The notes below the pieces were generated by a model, which was not told where the DNA came from, searched no databases, and saw only the letters and a program-made list of their open reading frames with translations. Shown piece after piece: positions 12,597 through 23,812 of a DNA stretch of 64,000 nt (position 1 is the first letter of the stretch; each line of letters opens with the position of its first letter). A program made the translations under genes and the position numbers. The stretch spans positions 72,101,884 through 72,165,883 of the forward strand of contig CM055094.1 in assembly GCA_029204225.1 (NCBI GenBank). Direction: 5' to 3'. The stretch comes from Diphasiastrum complanatum. Lineage: Eukaryota > Streptophyta > Lycopodiopsida > Lycopodiales > Lycopodiaceae.

Positions 12597-13860
12597 CTAT
12601 TACTTCTGAATCAAGGCTGCCAAAAAAGTTGCGAATGTTGTATGACAAATTTGAATTCACAAATGGAACCATTTGCAACAAAGCGAACAAAAAAGACATA
12701 AAGAAAGGTCAATAGGAGTTGGCAGCCATGCAAAAAGAGGCTTGATAAAGTGATTTTCTTTCTATTGAGATTTTCTTATCAGAGGAAAATCGAACGTGCT
12801 ATAACAGCATCATATAGTTTGAAGAATAGTCAGGCATCATTCAATAAAATTCATTGAACACAACTCTACTCAAGCTCAGAAAAAAATCAAGCTTGAAGTG
12901 GACCAAGACTATCTGATTCATCATCACTATCAAGATTCATGGCAGAGTTAGGGCAAAAGTCAGTCCTTGAGCTTGATGGACGATCATTGCCTTCAGGATG
13001 AACAAGTGGGTAATTGTGTAATTCTGTATTCAGAGGTGATTTGGAAAGATCCATTGGACCAACCAGATTTGTCTTTGCACCACTGATTGCTTGTTTGCTA
13101 TTTCCACCCTATGAATCACCTACTAACAAGTTTTTAGGGTCAGGGGAGCAAAGTTGGTTGGTGGCGTTACTTCCATTCTCGCAGCGTTGGACGTCACCTT
13201 TATCATTTGAAGGTTGAAAAACAGCTGCAGCTACCACCAAACTTACTCCACGCAGCTGGCCACTTGTAATCACACATGAATTACCATTTTCGGTGTTGTC
13301 AATCCTGTCATGATTGATATTAGCTGCTTTACCACCAAGACTAGTAATCGTAGTACCATCACCAACTAACTGTGTGCACATCCCACATGTCATGTTGGTC
13401 TGCAGACAATTCTTATAAGCAACAGGCGCATTCGAGCTATTTCCAAAAGACTTTTCATCAGGATGCCAAGAACTTAGACCATGAACAACAGCATCTCGTA
13501 AGACATCTACCTTGAAACGTTTGGTTTCCTCCTCCACAAAGTCGCTCTCTTGCTCTCTCTTTTTGTCTGGCAAAGGAGTAGTAGAATCTGAAATTGCTGA
13601 TAGGGAAGCTATCAATGTACTTAATAGAACTTTCATAGCAGATTGTAGGGAGGCTTCCAATGATTGAGAAGGTGACATGACTGCAGCAACTACTATAGGA
13701 AATTCAGCTACAGAAGTACGTGCTTGACTCTGACGATTTTCAGCCTTGCATGCAGCAGCAGCAGCATTATGATTATCACCACCAGTACCAGCATCAAGCC
13801 TGCTTTTTGATAACTTTTTGTTTTCTTTGTTCAAGCATTCTGGATAAGTATCAATGTGCT
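12597..13860 (-). pseudogene. block B copy 1, host-like gene fragment
   Basis: The main frame runs on the minus strand from about 13,858 to a TAG at 13,109, then stays open in the same frame to a TGA near 12,889 (ending DSDDESDSLGPLQA). The protein is Ser/Ala/Asn-rich with a basic patch (DKKREQESDF, EEETKRFKVD) and two Cys pairs (CLQTNMTCGMC). It does not look like a transposon protein and I do not recognise it. It could be the last exon of a nuclear protein. The second copy at 34,997-37,000 is longer and shares the TAG, so both derive from an already broken ancestor, or the TAG is the true end. Confidence 0.6.
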
Positions 13861-14518
13861 ACAAGCAAAGTGGTGGGCACTTAGACCTGCAGCATCGGCG
13901 CAGGGAAACGTATCCATCACAAGCAATCATCAGAGTTTGAGGCTGATCTGATTTTCTAAGGGTGCTAGGACCTGATTTTTTGGAACTGATAGTTGGGTAT
14001 CCATTCGTGATCAGAATTGGATCAAAATTTAAGGATAGGATCTGCAGACTACTCGCTGGAGGATGCAACAGATTTCACCCTGAAATCTGTTATATTTTTC
14101 AAGATATTCACGTTTCAAGTCAGATTTTTTATGTTCTAGCCAGAATTGACCTTCCGGAGTTGAACATGCTACAAATCCAAACGCTGGCAGATTTTCCAGA
14201 AGTTGGACTTGGACAAACTAATATACAGTAGGGCGCTCTAGGAGGTATAGATTCCTCGTTGATTGGTGACCAGAATTAGCGTTTGTGATTATCCGAAGTT
14301 TGATTAAAATTCCTGATTTTTCCAAAAAAAGTCGAGAATTGCCACATCAAATCTGCACACTATTGCGGCCCAACCACCTGCATTTCCAAATCAGAGAAGC
14401 TTTCTCTTTCTTGCTTTTGTTTTGCATGTCAGTGCATGTTACTACACACTTCTTGCATGTGCTAGTAAATCAATTTTTTAAGCGTGTTTAAACACCGTTG
14501 TCTGTTCTCTAGTTGCGC
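13861..14518. other. no gene seen
   Basis: The homology between the two block B copies stops at about 13,858. The following 650 bases have short open frames on both strands but no motif that I can name. Confidence 0.5.
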
Positions 14519-14929
14519 ATGCTTAATTTTATAGACATAAGTCATACTCCTGTAGATGAACTTGAAGATATAGTCATGTCTAGTCTGCCTCATGGAAGTT
14601 CTCCTGTAGAAAAGAGCTAGTCAGTTTCTCTTTTACCGCCTACTCAAGAACCCTCTCAAAATCCCTCCTTGCATGACGACATGCAGGATGTGGACATGAA
14701 TGAGGGGGACGAAAATGAAGAAATACCATTAAACCTTTTTGAGTTTAGGTAGTGGGTAGTAGAAACGTATGATCATCTAAAAAAATTAGAAGAGTCTGTT
14801 GAGGAGCAAGCCAATACTCGGCAAGAAACTAATGAAAGGCTTTCCAGACTTGAAAAACTAGTACGTGATAGTGTTCAAAGCCTTAGTGCTTTAAAACAAG
14901 ATGTTTTACTTAGAATTTGCTCCGAATAG
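14519..14929 (+). pseudogene. coiled-coil ORF with two in-frame TAG codons
   Basis: One frame stays open from ATG at 14,519 to TAG at 14,927 except for TAG codons at 14,618 and 14,750. The middle is acidic (DVDMNEGDENEEI) and the last 55 residues show a heptad pattern (KKLEESVEEQANTRQET, ERLSRLEKLV), predicting a coiled coil. It could be a gypsy gag N-terminus or a piece of a host gene. It ends where the minus-strand copia LTR begins. Confidence 0.45.
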
Positions 14930-15180
14930 GAACACAGATCATGCTACACAGTAACACAGACAGAAAACACTCTCCACAGCAAGCTCACACAGCAACTGTA
15001 TTTCACAAAATGAAATTACACTGTACATATAGTTGTTCACTCAGGCAATCCATGCATGACCCAGGTTGTCGTTGGCAGGACGCGTGTCCCGTCGACTTGC
15101 CTCGTGGCGAGGCCAACTGATCCTTATCAACTGATAGGACCCACAGTATAGTAGCACAGTAATTCTACTTTAATTCTAAC
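14930..15180 (-). repeat. 3' LTR of the large minus-strand copia element
   Basis: On the minus strand a purine tract AAGAGAGAGAG is followed by TTAGAATTAAAG. The LTR shares short blocks (ATATGTACAGTG) with the LTR at 7312-7783. The outer boundary near 14,930 is an estimate from where the coiled-coil frame ends. Confidence 0.55.
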
Positions 15181-15249
15181 TCTCTCTCTTAAAGTAGAGT
15201 CTACTTTTTATACAGTCATATACATAGCTTTAAAGTCAACAAACTTTAA

Positions 15250-15640
15250 GTACAAAAAGCTTTGATCATAACTTATCAAACTTTTTTCCAACAAGTGGCT
15301 TAGTGAAAATATCAGCTAATTGTTCTTGTGTGCTACAATGAACAACATGAATTTCACAACTCAGCAGCCTCTCACGTATAAAGTGATACTGAATCTCAAT
15401 GTGTTTAGTTCTCGCATGGAACACTGGATTCTTTGCTAGTTGAATGCCACTCTTACTGTCGCTATGTAATGTCGTGAGATTTTTCTACTTCATGCCAACT
15501 TCTTCCAAGATTTGTCTCAACCATATAGCTTCTTGTGCTACACTACACATTGCCTTATACTCTGCCTCTGTGGTGGAAAGAGCAATGGTACTTTGCTTCT
15601 TACTAGACCAGGAAAAGCAACTACCACAAAACTAGAATAC
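15250..15640 (-). pseudogene. large copia element, RNase H
   Basis: The minus strand shows SFSWSSKKQSTIALSTTEAE, then SDSKSGIQLAKNPVFHART, KHIEIQYHFIRE and QLADIFTKPL. The typical catalytic residues of copia RNase H are present in TEAEY and SDSKS. A small gap or frame change separates it from the reverse-transcriptase frame near 15,640, and a TGA or TAG replaces Trp-like codons near its middle. Confidence 0.85.
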
Positions 15641-16722
15641 ATACCCTGTGGTGGATCTACGATCATCATAGTCACCTCCCCAATCCGCATCCACATAGCC
15701 ACACAACTCAGGTAACCCATCATGATTCCTATAAATCAAGCCATAATCTAAAGTGCCTTTCACATAATGCAAAATGCGTTTAGCTGCCTTCCAATGCGTT
15801 TCCATAGGTGCTGCCATAAACTGACTTACAATGCCAACAACATAGCATATATCTGGTCTAGTCATGGTAAGGTAAATCAAGCTCCCTACTAACTGCCTAT
15901 ACAGCGTAGCATCAAATGATTGTGACTCATCAAGCTTAGAAAGCTTTTTACCTGGTTCAATAGGAGTATTCACTGGTTTGCAACCCTGCAACCTAAACCT
16001 GTGCAGCAACTCTTTGACGTACTTCACCTGTATTAAACCCACTTTGTGTCCTTTTTGCCACACCTCTACTCCAAGGCAATAATGCATCAGGCTGAGATCT
16101 GTCATCTTGAATTGTTCCATGAGGTCTTTCTTGATCATGTCTATTATCTCTTGATTATTTTCCGTAATAATCAAGTCAACATAAAGAGCAATCAAAGCAA
16201 CCATACCATCAAAGCATAAGACATATAGATTTGGATCAGAATGTGTTCTCACCATCCCCTTTGAATGAAAGTAGGCATCAATCCTGCTATACCACGCACA
16301 TGGTGCCTGTTTAAGACCATAAAGTGCTTTCTTCAAGCGACATACTTTATTTTCCTGTCCTTTCGCTACAAAGCCTTCAGGTTGATCCTTGAACACCTCT
16401 TCTTCTAACTGACCATTTAGAAAAGTAGATTTCACATTTTCACATCCATCTGATGCAAAGGCCAACCAAAATGTGAAGCTAAAGCAACAAGTAGACGTAG
16501 AGTATTCCACTTATATACAGGCGCAAAGGTCTCCTCAAAGTCGATGCATTTACTTTGTGCATACCCTTTGATCACCAATCTTGCCTTGTGCTTTGCTATA
16601 CTTCCATCTGCATGGTACTTAGTCATGTATACCCATTTGCAACCAATGGGTTTCTTGGCAACTGGTGGTTCTACTAAGTCCCACGTGCTATGCTTAGCAA
16701 TTGACTCCATCTCCTCTCCCAT
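15632..16722 (-). pseudogene. large copia element, reverse transcriptase with damaged YVDD
   Basis: Two overlapping frames carry the RVT_2 domain: an N-terminal part with AKKPIGCKWVYMTKYH and FEETFAPVYKW (16,432-16,722), and the rest with LKKALYGLKQAPCAWYSRID and LVGSLIYLTMTRPDICYV (15,632-16,510). The catalytic motif reads ALYVDLIITEN, so one Asp of YVDD is missing, consistent with loss of one codon. That alone would abolish polymerase activity. A duplication or frameshift lies near 16,440-16,510, where the two frames meet at the MDVKM/ENVKSTFLNG junction. Confidence 0.9.
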
Positions 16723-16779
16723 GGCCTTGACCCAGATGTCATTATCCTTCGATTCACCATAAGTCGAAGGTTCTTTGCT

Positions 16780-17283
16780 TTAACTAATGCTAGATAAGAG
16801 AGCATAATTTGCTTCATACCTTTCAGGTTGTGTCTTCTCTCTTGTTGATCTTAGTAGCTCTCCCTGGCTAGATGATCCTGGAAAGTCATCCATGTCACGG
16901 CTCTCCAACAATCTCTCAAACCACTTAGGGAGCTTCCTGTCAGGTGAACGGCTTCTTGGTGAGAATGTATCCCACTGTAAATCCTTCTCCTTGCGTTTGT
17001 CACCTGCAATTTCAATCCTTCTTGCACCAAAAGGTTTGTCCCTACCTCTCCAACCTATCTCTTGAGGTTGAGTAGTAGCATCTTGAGATGTATCCTCTTT
17101 TTCATCACTTGGAAGGCCCATGAATGGATCATCATTAGGTGGTATCCTCACTATACCATCTTTTCCAATGGATGTATCTATCTTCTCAGTATCTTTGTCT
17201 TCATACATCTTGGATTCATCAAAGATAACATCACGACTTATATGGATTTTGTTTTCCACTGGATCAAAACATCTATAGCCCAT
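16780..17283 (-). pseudogene. large copia element, integrase C-terminus and linker
   Basis: The frame begins GYRCFDPVENKIHISRDVIF, the conserved end of the copia integrase region, then runs into a polar linker rich in Ser, Arg and Asp that ends NYALLSSIS. The linker separates integrase from reverse transcriptase in the polyprotein and carries no catalytic site. Confidence 0.8.
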
Positions 17284-17870
17284 TCACACGATCATCATAT
17301 CCTAGGAATATGCACTTGATAGCTTTCACATCAAGTTTACGTCTCTCTTCCTTAGGAATGTGTACAAAGGCCTTACATCCAAAGATTCGCAAGTGGTTCA
17401 CCTTTGGCTTCTTCTTTGTGAATGCTTCCTCAGGTGTTATCTTTGGTATGGCAATGGTAGGACTTCTAATTTGACGATAGACTGCCGTAATGCATGCTTC
17501 TGACCAAAAATCTTTTGGTAGTTTCATCTCAGCTAGCATAGATCTAGCACTTTCCACAATCGTACGATTTTTACGCTCAGCTACACCATTGAGAGCAGGA
17601 GTATGAGCTTGCGTAAATTGTCTTTTAATCCCATATTGATCACAAAGATCATTAAAGTCATTAGACTTGTACTCACCTCCACTATCTGATCTTAGGACTT
17701 TGATCTTCCTACCTGTCTGATTTTCGACTAATGCTCTGAAGCTCTCGAAGTCAAATGCATCTAATTTCTTCTTCAAGAAGTAGATCCACGTCTTACGTGA
17801 CATATCTTCAATAAAGGTCATGAAATAGAAGGCTTTACCTAAGGACATGGTCCTCATAGGCCCGCATCAA
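17273..17870 (-). pseudogene. large copia element, integrase core
   Basis: The frame holds FMTFIEDMSRKTWIYFL, the second catalytic Asp in RSDSGGEYKSNDF and the Glu in PALNGVAERKNRT. The usual PQQNGVAERKN is PALNGVAERKN here. The segment joining it to the GAG-pre-integrase part (around 17,870) has lost most of the HHCC zinc site, since LDLIHTN is followed almost at once by CGPMRTMSLG. Confidence 0.88.
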
Positions 17871-18670
17871 TTTGTGTGGATTAAATCCAGGATGTTTTGT
17901 GCTTTTGCAACACCACATTTGTTGAACTTTTCTCGATGCATCAAAATGAGGCTTCCTAAGTTCAAGTGACCAAGCCTTTTATGCCACAACTCAGTTTGCG
18001 ATGGAATGGACAATACAAGTCTATGTTGCCCCTTGATTGTAGCATTCAACTTGTACAATTTTGTATTGGGATCCCTTACTCCATCCGCAATAACTTTGAA
18101 CTTTTGGTTCACATCCTTCACAAAGCAACGATCATGGGCGAATTCTACTTTCAACCTTTGATCAGTACTGACTCCAACAGAAAGTAGATTTTTCTTCAAA
18201 CCTGGTACGTAAAGTACCTCCCTGATCATCCTGCTTTTGTCATCAGGTAGTTGGATTGAAACAGTGCCTATCCCCTTGATCTTGCATACCTCACCATTTG
18301 CTTGTGAAACAGACGTTCCATTATCCAACACTTTCAAGCTACTAAACCAATTCATGTTACCTGTCATGTGTCTTGTGGCTCCCGAGTCAATATACCGCGC
18401 TTGATCATCTTGATTAGATGACAATGCAGATATGAAGATGCTAGAGTCTTCAATCTCACCCTCATCAACAAGGTTACCTACTTGCTTTGGTTTCCCATTG
18501 CCTTGTTCTGCCAGGAATTTGCGACATTCACTCTTCCAATGGCCCTTTTTACCACAATGGAAGCACTTGCCTTTCTTCTTGGTCTTAGTGGAAGATCCCC
18601 TCCTGAGACTTGGCAAATTGCTGCTTAGACTTCTTCTTGCCCTTTCCCTTGCCTTGTTTTTGGCGTGTCG
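17867..18670 (-). pseudogene. large copia element, zinc knuckle, protease, GAG-pre-integrase
   Basis: From the N-terminus the frame holds a basic region, a complete zinc knuckle CFHCGKKGHWKSEC (CX2CX4HX4C), the retropepsin site YIDSGATRHMTG, the VLYVPGLKKNLLSVG motif, and the GAG-pre-integrase motif ELWHKRLGHLNLGSL. All protease landmarks are intact. This is the best-preserved 268-codon stretch of the element. Confidence 0.92.
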
Positions 18671-19285
18671 CAAGTGCCTAATCGTCAGTATTTTGACGTC
18701 TAGCTTTCACCATTTCTCGTCGTTGCTCTTCTTGCATCAAGATTCCTGTGAGTTCGTCAAAGGTTGGCAATCTTTCTCTTGATGCTATTCTGCTCACAAA
18801 CATCTGATAGGGTTCTGCAATGCCACACAATGCATTTGCACCAGCTCCACATCACGTATGCGCTCACCAATAGAATGCAGTTCATCCCTCATTGTCTTGA
18901 TTTTGGTCATGTACGTCTGAATGTGCTCTCCTTGTTCCATGCGGGCACTATTCAGCTTTGACTTCAGAAACATGATTCTTGACGGATTTGACGTCTCGAA
19001 CTATTCCTTTAGCACATCCCATGCCTGTCTAGGTCTAATAGCATCACAAATGTGGGTAATGATGTGATCCTTCACTGACAAGTTAATGAAGGTTAAAGCT
19101 TTTCTCATCTTTTTGTCAAACACTTTGATATCCACTTCATTTGGCGGCCTTCATCACTTGTGACGACTTCCCACATGTCTTTCTCCATCAGTATGTTTTT
19201 CATTTTGAATTTCCACACTGCATAGTTGGAAATCCCATCCAATTTGCTACTTTCACTCAAAATGGACTCTCCCATGTTTGCCATC
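18670..19285 (-). pseudogene. large copia element, gag
   Basis: Starting at the ATG near 19,284 the minus strand reads a gag start with KLDGISNYAVWKFKMKN and LMEKDMWEVV (DUF4219), followed in shifted frames by the UBN2 region (AFTFINLSVKDHI-like, MEQGEHIQTYMTKIKTMRD). At least three frameshifts break it. The order and spacing to the zinc knuckle are normal. Confidence 0.75.
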
Positions 19286-19290
19286 GCAAA

Positions 19291-20100
19291 ACTACTTGAA
19301 ACTTCTGTCGTAGGCTAAAAACAGTATGCCGAGGACAACAGTGATGTCAGAAGTTGAAAATAATGATCTGAAACTTTTTTCCTTACCAGGCCACTCGCCG
19401 CTTTTCCACCAATTTGAAAGCCAAATCGGCGTCGCCTTCCGAAATGCACTTAGTCATCAACTCCCAACAACGTGCCCAGTGGAATTGTGAAATCACTTTT
19501 GGCACACTCCGAACACTTTCTCCACTACAATCACTCTTTTGTTGTACCGTACTTGCAGGTACAATCCGGGTGCCCTTCATTTGGAGGTTATAGCCTTTCG
19601 TTTGGGCCAAAACGGGCAAAGGACCCAAAAATAAGGATATTCTTTGTTTATGAACCGTTTCTTCACCTTGAAGAAACTTCACTCTTCAATTGCGAAGGGA
19701 CCCAACTCCAATTTTAGTATGAAAATTTTTAATGAAGTTGAGGGCCAACATGCACTTCACTTCTTTAGGGCCCTCTTCAACAACCCTTCAGACTCCATCC
19801 AATGGTTGATTCTGATCCAACTATGGATACCCCTTCTATGTAGCACAATCTGAGCCGTCGATCTTGTAAGTTTTCTATCCAACGGTTCTGAGCACTTCTG
19901 TGCACCAATGGAGAGTCTTGTAGACGGTGTTCACTCCAAAACACTATGGTTTCACCTTGGTTCCACCCGCGAACTGACTCACGACTTTCCTGCTTGCGGC
20001 CACCTATTCTGTCTCTTCCCAGCTATGGCTTCCCTCACGAATCCTTGACCATCTCTCTCTCTCTGGGTCGCAGAAATGTGTTTCTTTTGTTGAGAGAAGA
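19291..20100. other. non-coding leader-like stretch
   Basis: No polyprotein motif is seen. On the minus strand it precedes the copia gag and may be its long untranslated leader. A 99-codon open frame at 19,383-19,682 has no recognisable motif and ends before gag. No initiator-Met primer site is visible. Confidence 0.4.
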
Positions 20101-20119
20101 GAGAGAGATGTGAGTTTGC

Positions 20120-20765
20120 AAGCTATTTTAAATGATTTTCAAGAGGTCTTTCCTAGCAATTTACCTTCCGGGTTACCCCCGAGAAGAGAGGTAGATCATC
20201 CCATAGAACTAATACCCGGGACTAAACCTATTAGTAAGCCTCCTTATAGGTTGAGCCATTCGGAACACCTAGAGGTAGAGCGGTAGCTGCAAGAATACTT
20301 GTTTAGCTAAAGGGTTTATATGCCCTAGTAAATCACCATGGGCTGCACCCATTTTGTTGGTTAAGAAAAAAGATGGGTCTATGCATATGTGCATAGACTA
20401 TAGGGCTTTAAATAAAATCACTATTAAAGATAAGTATCCTTTGCCCACAATAGATGAGATCTTTGATCAACTCAAAGGGGCAAAGTATTTTACTAAGATC
20501 GATCATAGGTCTGGATATCATCAGGTACATATTAAAGAAAAATGGCGTTCCATTAACAGCTTTTCGTTCGCGGAATGGTCATTACCAGTTTTTGGTTCTT
20601 CACTTTGGATTAACCAATCCCCCGGCAACATTTATGAGGTTAATGAACAACGTGTTCAGACATCTATTGGGCAAGTTTGTATTAATCTACCTTGATGATA
20701 TCCTTGTCTTTAGTCATACTAAAGAAGAGCACTTTGAGCACTTGCGTCAAGTGTTTCAGACCTGA
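20120..20765 (+). pseudogene. chromovirus-like element, reverse transcriptase
   Basis: The first part reads FPSNLPSGLPPRREVDHPIE, typical of the start of gypsy reverse transcriptase, then [37 protein letters not shown] and [11 protein letters not shown] at about 20,683-20,712, with an intact YLDD site. Frameshifts at about 20,560 and stops at about 20,283 and 20,310 disrupt it. Confidence 0.92.
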
Positions 20766-20776
20766 GAGAGAATTCC

Positions 20777-21567
20777 TTGTTTGCGAAGGAATTAAAATGT
20801 GAATTCTTCAAGGAAGAGATTCACTACCTTGGACATATTATCTCCGCTGAGAATATCAGGATGGATCCTGAAAAAGTAGCCGCAATTATGCGATGGCCAG
20901 CACCAACTTCGGTGGAAAAGCTGCAGATCTTCCTCGAATTGGCTGGATGTTATAGGAGGTTTATCCATCAGTATGCCCTCTTGACTGCTCTTTTGACAAA
21001 TCTGCTCAAGGGTAAGGGCAAGTACTTTAGTTGGGGGCCTAAACAACAAGCGAGCTTTGAAGATCTAAAGGCTGCAATTGCAACCGCTCCTGTCTTAAGT
21101 TTAGTGGATCCAAATGTAGCATTCATAGTAGAGACCAATGCTAGTGATCAGGCAGTCGATGCTGTTCTCACTCAACACGACCATCCAGTCATGTTTGAGA
21201 GTAAGAAATTGGATAAACACCAGTTGAATTATTCCACTTACGAGGAGGAGTTGTTTGCAATAGTCTATGCTCTTAAGAAATGGAGGCTAAGTTTGTGATC
21301 GTGTTTGATCAAGTGGGTATCAAGTGGCTTTCCTCCCAAAGCGACTTGAAAGGAAGAAAAGCTCATTGGGCTGAACTTCTCCAAGAGTTTAACTATCAAC
21401 TAAGGTACAAGAAAGGGTGCTACAATGTGGTAGCAGATGCCTTGAGTCGAATGCCCATGGTAAGCGCGCTAAGTTTTATGGCATTCAGGATTGAATTCCT
21501 GGAATCACTCAAAGAAAAGTGTGTTAGTGATTCTCACTACGCACTTGTGTGGCAGGCTATTGAGTAA
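20777..21567 (+). pseudogene. chromovirus-like element, RT end and RNase H
   Basis: The frame starts with ECEFFKEE-type sequence and HYLGHIISAE, goes through the connection region with the SWGPKQQASFEDLKAAI motif, and then RNase H with ETNASDQAVDAVL (Thr and Asp variants of the usual TDAS) and YSTYEEELFAIVYALKKWR. After a break near 21,298 it ends with NVVADALSRM. The first Asp of the RNase H site is replaced by Asn. Confidence 0.9.
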
Positions 21568-21767
21568 AGGAATTCCACAGCCACACCAGGGCAATCAAAG
21601 AATGTTGTCGGGCCATCGAAAGATGTTGTAGTTGCGTCGGGATGGGACGGGACGTGCCGGCTGAAGATGTTGCGGAAACATCTGGAGTGGATGTGCCATT
21701 AGCAGGTGTTGCGGATGCTCGATGGAAGAATGTCTCCATTGAGGATGGGTAACTAAAGTAAGAGTAT

Positions 21768-22439
21768 GTGTACCCAAGGACGGTGACTTTAGGTGCCAAA
21801 TTCTTGAGGAAAGACAACAGTCCCAGTGCAGGGCATCCTGGGATAAAGAGGACCTATGCTCTTGCAAAGAATAGGTTTTATTGGCCTGGTATGCAGAAAG
21901 ACGTACAAGAGTACGTGCTAAGGTGCACCACATGCCAGGCCATAAAGGCTGAACGGCTCAAGGTAGGTGGGCTCCTCCAGCCACTAGAGATACTCGGTGG
22001 TAGATGGGAGAGTATCAGCATGGACTTTATAGTGGGGTTACCAAGAACGAGTAAAAGCCATGACTCGATCTAGGTAGTTGTAGACCGATTGACCAAGATG
22101 GTGCAGTTTGTACCGACCAAGAAAATTGTTACAGCTCCAGAAGTGGCCAGGCTTTTTATAGAAAACATTTATAAGCTATATGGCCTTCCTGCCAATATAG
22201 TCAGTGTTCGAGATCCAAAGTTTACATGTAACTTTTGGAGGGCGCTGTTTAACAAGTTAGAAATTAAATTGTTTATGAGCTCCAATGATAATCCCGAAAT
22301 GGATGGTCAGACGGAAAGGGTCAATCAGGTTCTAGAAGATATGCTACAAGCATATGCTGTGAAGAGTATCTTCCACTTTTGGAGTTTGCTTATAACAGTA
22401 CTAAACACACCACTACAGGGTATAGTCCATTCATGTTGA
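21768..22439 (+). pseudogene. chromovirus-like element, integrase zinc site and core
   Basis: The zinc site reads HPGIKRTYALAKNRFYWPG then CTTCQ, the HHCC arrangement. The core has Asp in SMDFIVGLP, a second Asp in VRDPKF and Glu near MDGQTERVNQ. A TAG at about 22,073 and a frameshift at about 22,360 break it. The stretch 21,568-21,767 before it is unrelated-looking and may hold a small insertion. Confidence 0.9.
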
Positions 22440-23060
22440 TGTATGGATTTCAGCCTAGAGCCCCCATGGCCTTAGGGCTTAGGAAAGAAAAAGTACAGAG
22501 TGTTAGAGAGTTTCTTGAGGACATGGAAACCATGATCAAGATAGCTAAAGCTAATGTAAAGCAAGCCCAAGTGCAAGCTAAGCATTATGCGGATAAAATC
22601 CGTAGGGAAGTTACCTTCCAAGAAGATCATCGGGTGTTTCTAAAAGTTCCTGAAGACTCTACCACTCTAAGCATAGGCAAGTGTCCTAAGTTGTCCCCAG
22701 GGTATTGTGGTCCATTCACAATACTCCAGAGCATTGGAAGTTCTGCTTACCAGCTGGCTTTGCCAGAATCCGCAAAGGTACATCCGGTCTTTCATGTTAG
22801 TCGACTGAAGCGGGTGATGCAAGAAGGAGACAATATTGTCTCAGAACAAACCCTAATAGAATTTGAGGAACCTAATTCCTTGCCACATGAACCAGAGGAA
22901 ATTCTGAATATCTGAAATCGCAAAGACTCGACATGCGATCTTTTGAGAAGTTTTGGTCAAGTGGAAGGACAGATCCCAAGAAAAGCAATCTGGGAGTCTA
23001 TAAGCAAGCTTCGTAAAAGGTATCCTGATTTCATCCTTGAAGATCTCGCTTTCAAGGACG
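22379..23060 (+). pseudogene. chromovirus-like element, integrase end and chromodomain-like tail
   Basis: The frame reads FAYNSTKHTTTGYSPFMLMY then SAYQLALPESAKVHPVFHVS, the usual integrase end. After the stop at 22,913 shifted frames carry VKWKDRSQEKAIWESIS, which resembles the core of a chromodomain. Such tails mark the chromovirus clade and are thought to guide insertion into heterochromatin. The tail has at least two frameshifts. Confidence 0.8.
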
Positions 23061-23084
23061 AAAGCTCCTTTTAGGAGGAGGAGA

Positions 23085-23600
23085 TGTTATTTATGGCCAT
23101 TGGCAATACAGGGATACATGTGACTTGTTAGTCCCTAGGGGGTCCCGGCAGGGTGACACTCAGTCCCATAGTTTGGGATAATAACCCTTAGGAACTAGGA
23201 TGTAGAGGGCTTGGTCTATATTTATAAGGAGTGCCACTAAGTAGAGGACATAGTGTTGTTGACTATTTCATGGGATCGTCGTCTCTCCTTCCCTCCATTT
23301 CATCCTTCTTGTTCACCACACCACCCTCTCTGACCATTCATACCTCTCGCTCTCTATTGGTCATCTTAACACCTCACACACTCGTCCATTAACCCCCATT
23401 TCATCCTTCTTGGTTCACCACCCTCTCAGACCATTCATACCTCTCGCTCTCTATTGGTCGTCTAACACCTCACACACTCATCCATTAACCCCGAGCGTGA
23501 AGACCGTATATCGCTATACCCCTCAAAACACTCCTCTATATAGGGAAGCCCTGTCTGAACTTTTGACTCACTTCCCATTAGAGAAAATTTGAGCACAAAA
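23085..23600 (+). repeat. 3' LTR of the chromovirus-like element (end uncertain)
   Basis: The LTR begins TGTTATTTATGGCC after the purine tract AGGAGGAGGAGA. A TATATTTATAAGG promoter-like string lies near 23,217. Inside is a direct tandem duplication (23,297-23,397 and 23,398-23,492). The right end is not defined by a second copy. Confidence 0.6.
23297..23492 (+). repeat. tandem duplication of about 100 bp
   Basis: Two consecutive copies begin ATTTCATCCTTCTTG and share CCATTCATACCTCTCGCTCT and CTCCATTAACCCC-like ends. They differ by a few substitutions and short indels. They lie downstream of the likely LTR promoter, in what would be transcribed leader. Confidence 0.9.
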
Positions 23601-23812
23601 GGGGCCTTCCAAAAATAAACCTTTGATTCTTTTTCTCAAAAGTTTCTTACACATGGACCAATCAAAACACTCAAATTTGAAATCTACGTAACGTAGCTCC
23701 CTCAAATTAATTGTTTTTTCTTTTTTTGTTCAATGTAATTCGGCTTTGGGGGTAGCCCGTAAATAAGCCATTTTATATGTAATATAGTATGCATCTCAAA
23801 TACAAACTGTCT

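Larger units (their letters stand above)
15200..19290 (-). mobile_element. Ty1-copia retrotransposon, near full internal region
   Basis: Read on the minus strand the order is gag, protease, integrase, reverse transcriptase and RNase H, the copia order, followed by a purine tract and the 3' LTR. Internal length is about 4.1 kb, close to the family norm. The 5' LTR and primer site are not found: the sequence upstream of gag (19,290-20,100) is non-coding leader-like DNA, and a gypsy element starts at about 20,100. Frameshifts and small deletions occur in every domain, so it is dead but the best-preserved copia element here. Confidence 0.9.
20100..23084 (+). mobile_element. Ty3-gypsy chromovirus-like element, pol region
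   Basis: Order on the plus strand: reverse transcriptase, RNase H, integrase with HHCC site and a C-terminal chromodomain-like segment, then purine tract and 3' LTR. Gag, protease and 5' LTR are missing, so the element is 5'-truncated at about 20,100 against the copia leader. Pol is broken by several frameshifts. The related integrase fragment at 26,456-27,218 belongs to the same lineage. Confidence 0.92.

Noticed and set aside
13109-13834. Complete host gene of 241 codons
   Set aside because: The frame continues upstream without a clear start, the copy at 35 kb shows further coding-like sequence, and no known domain is present.
20792-21049. Minus-strand frame within the gypsy element
   Set aside because: It is a shadow of the reverse transcriptase and RNase H frame on the plus strand.
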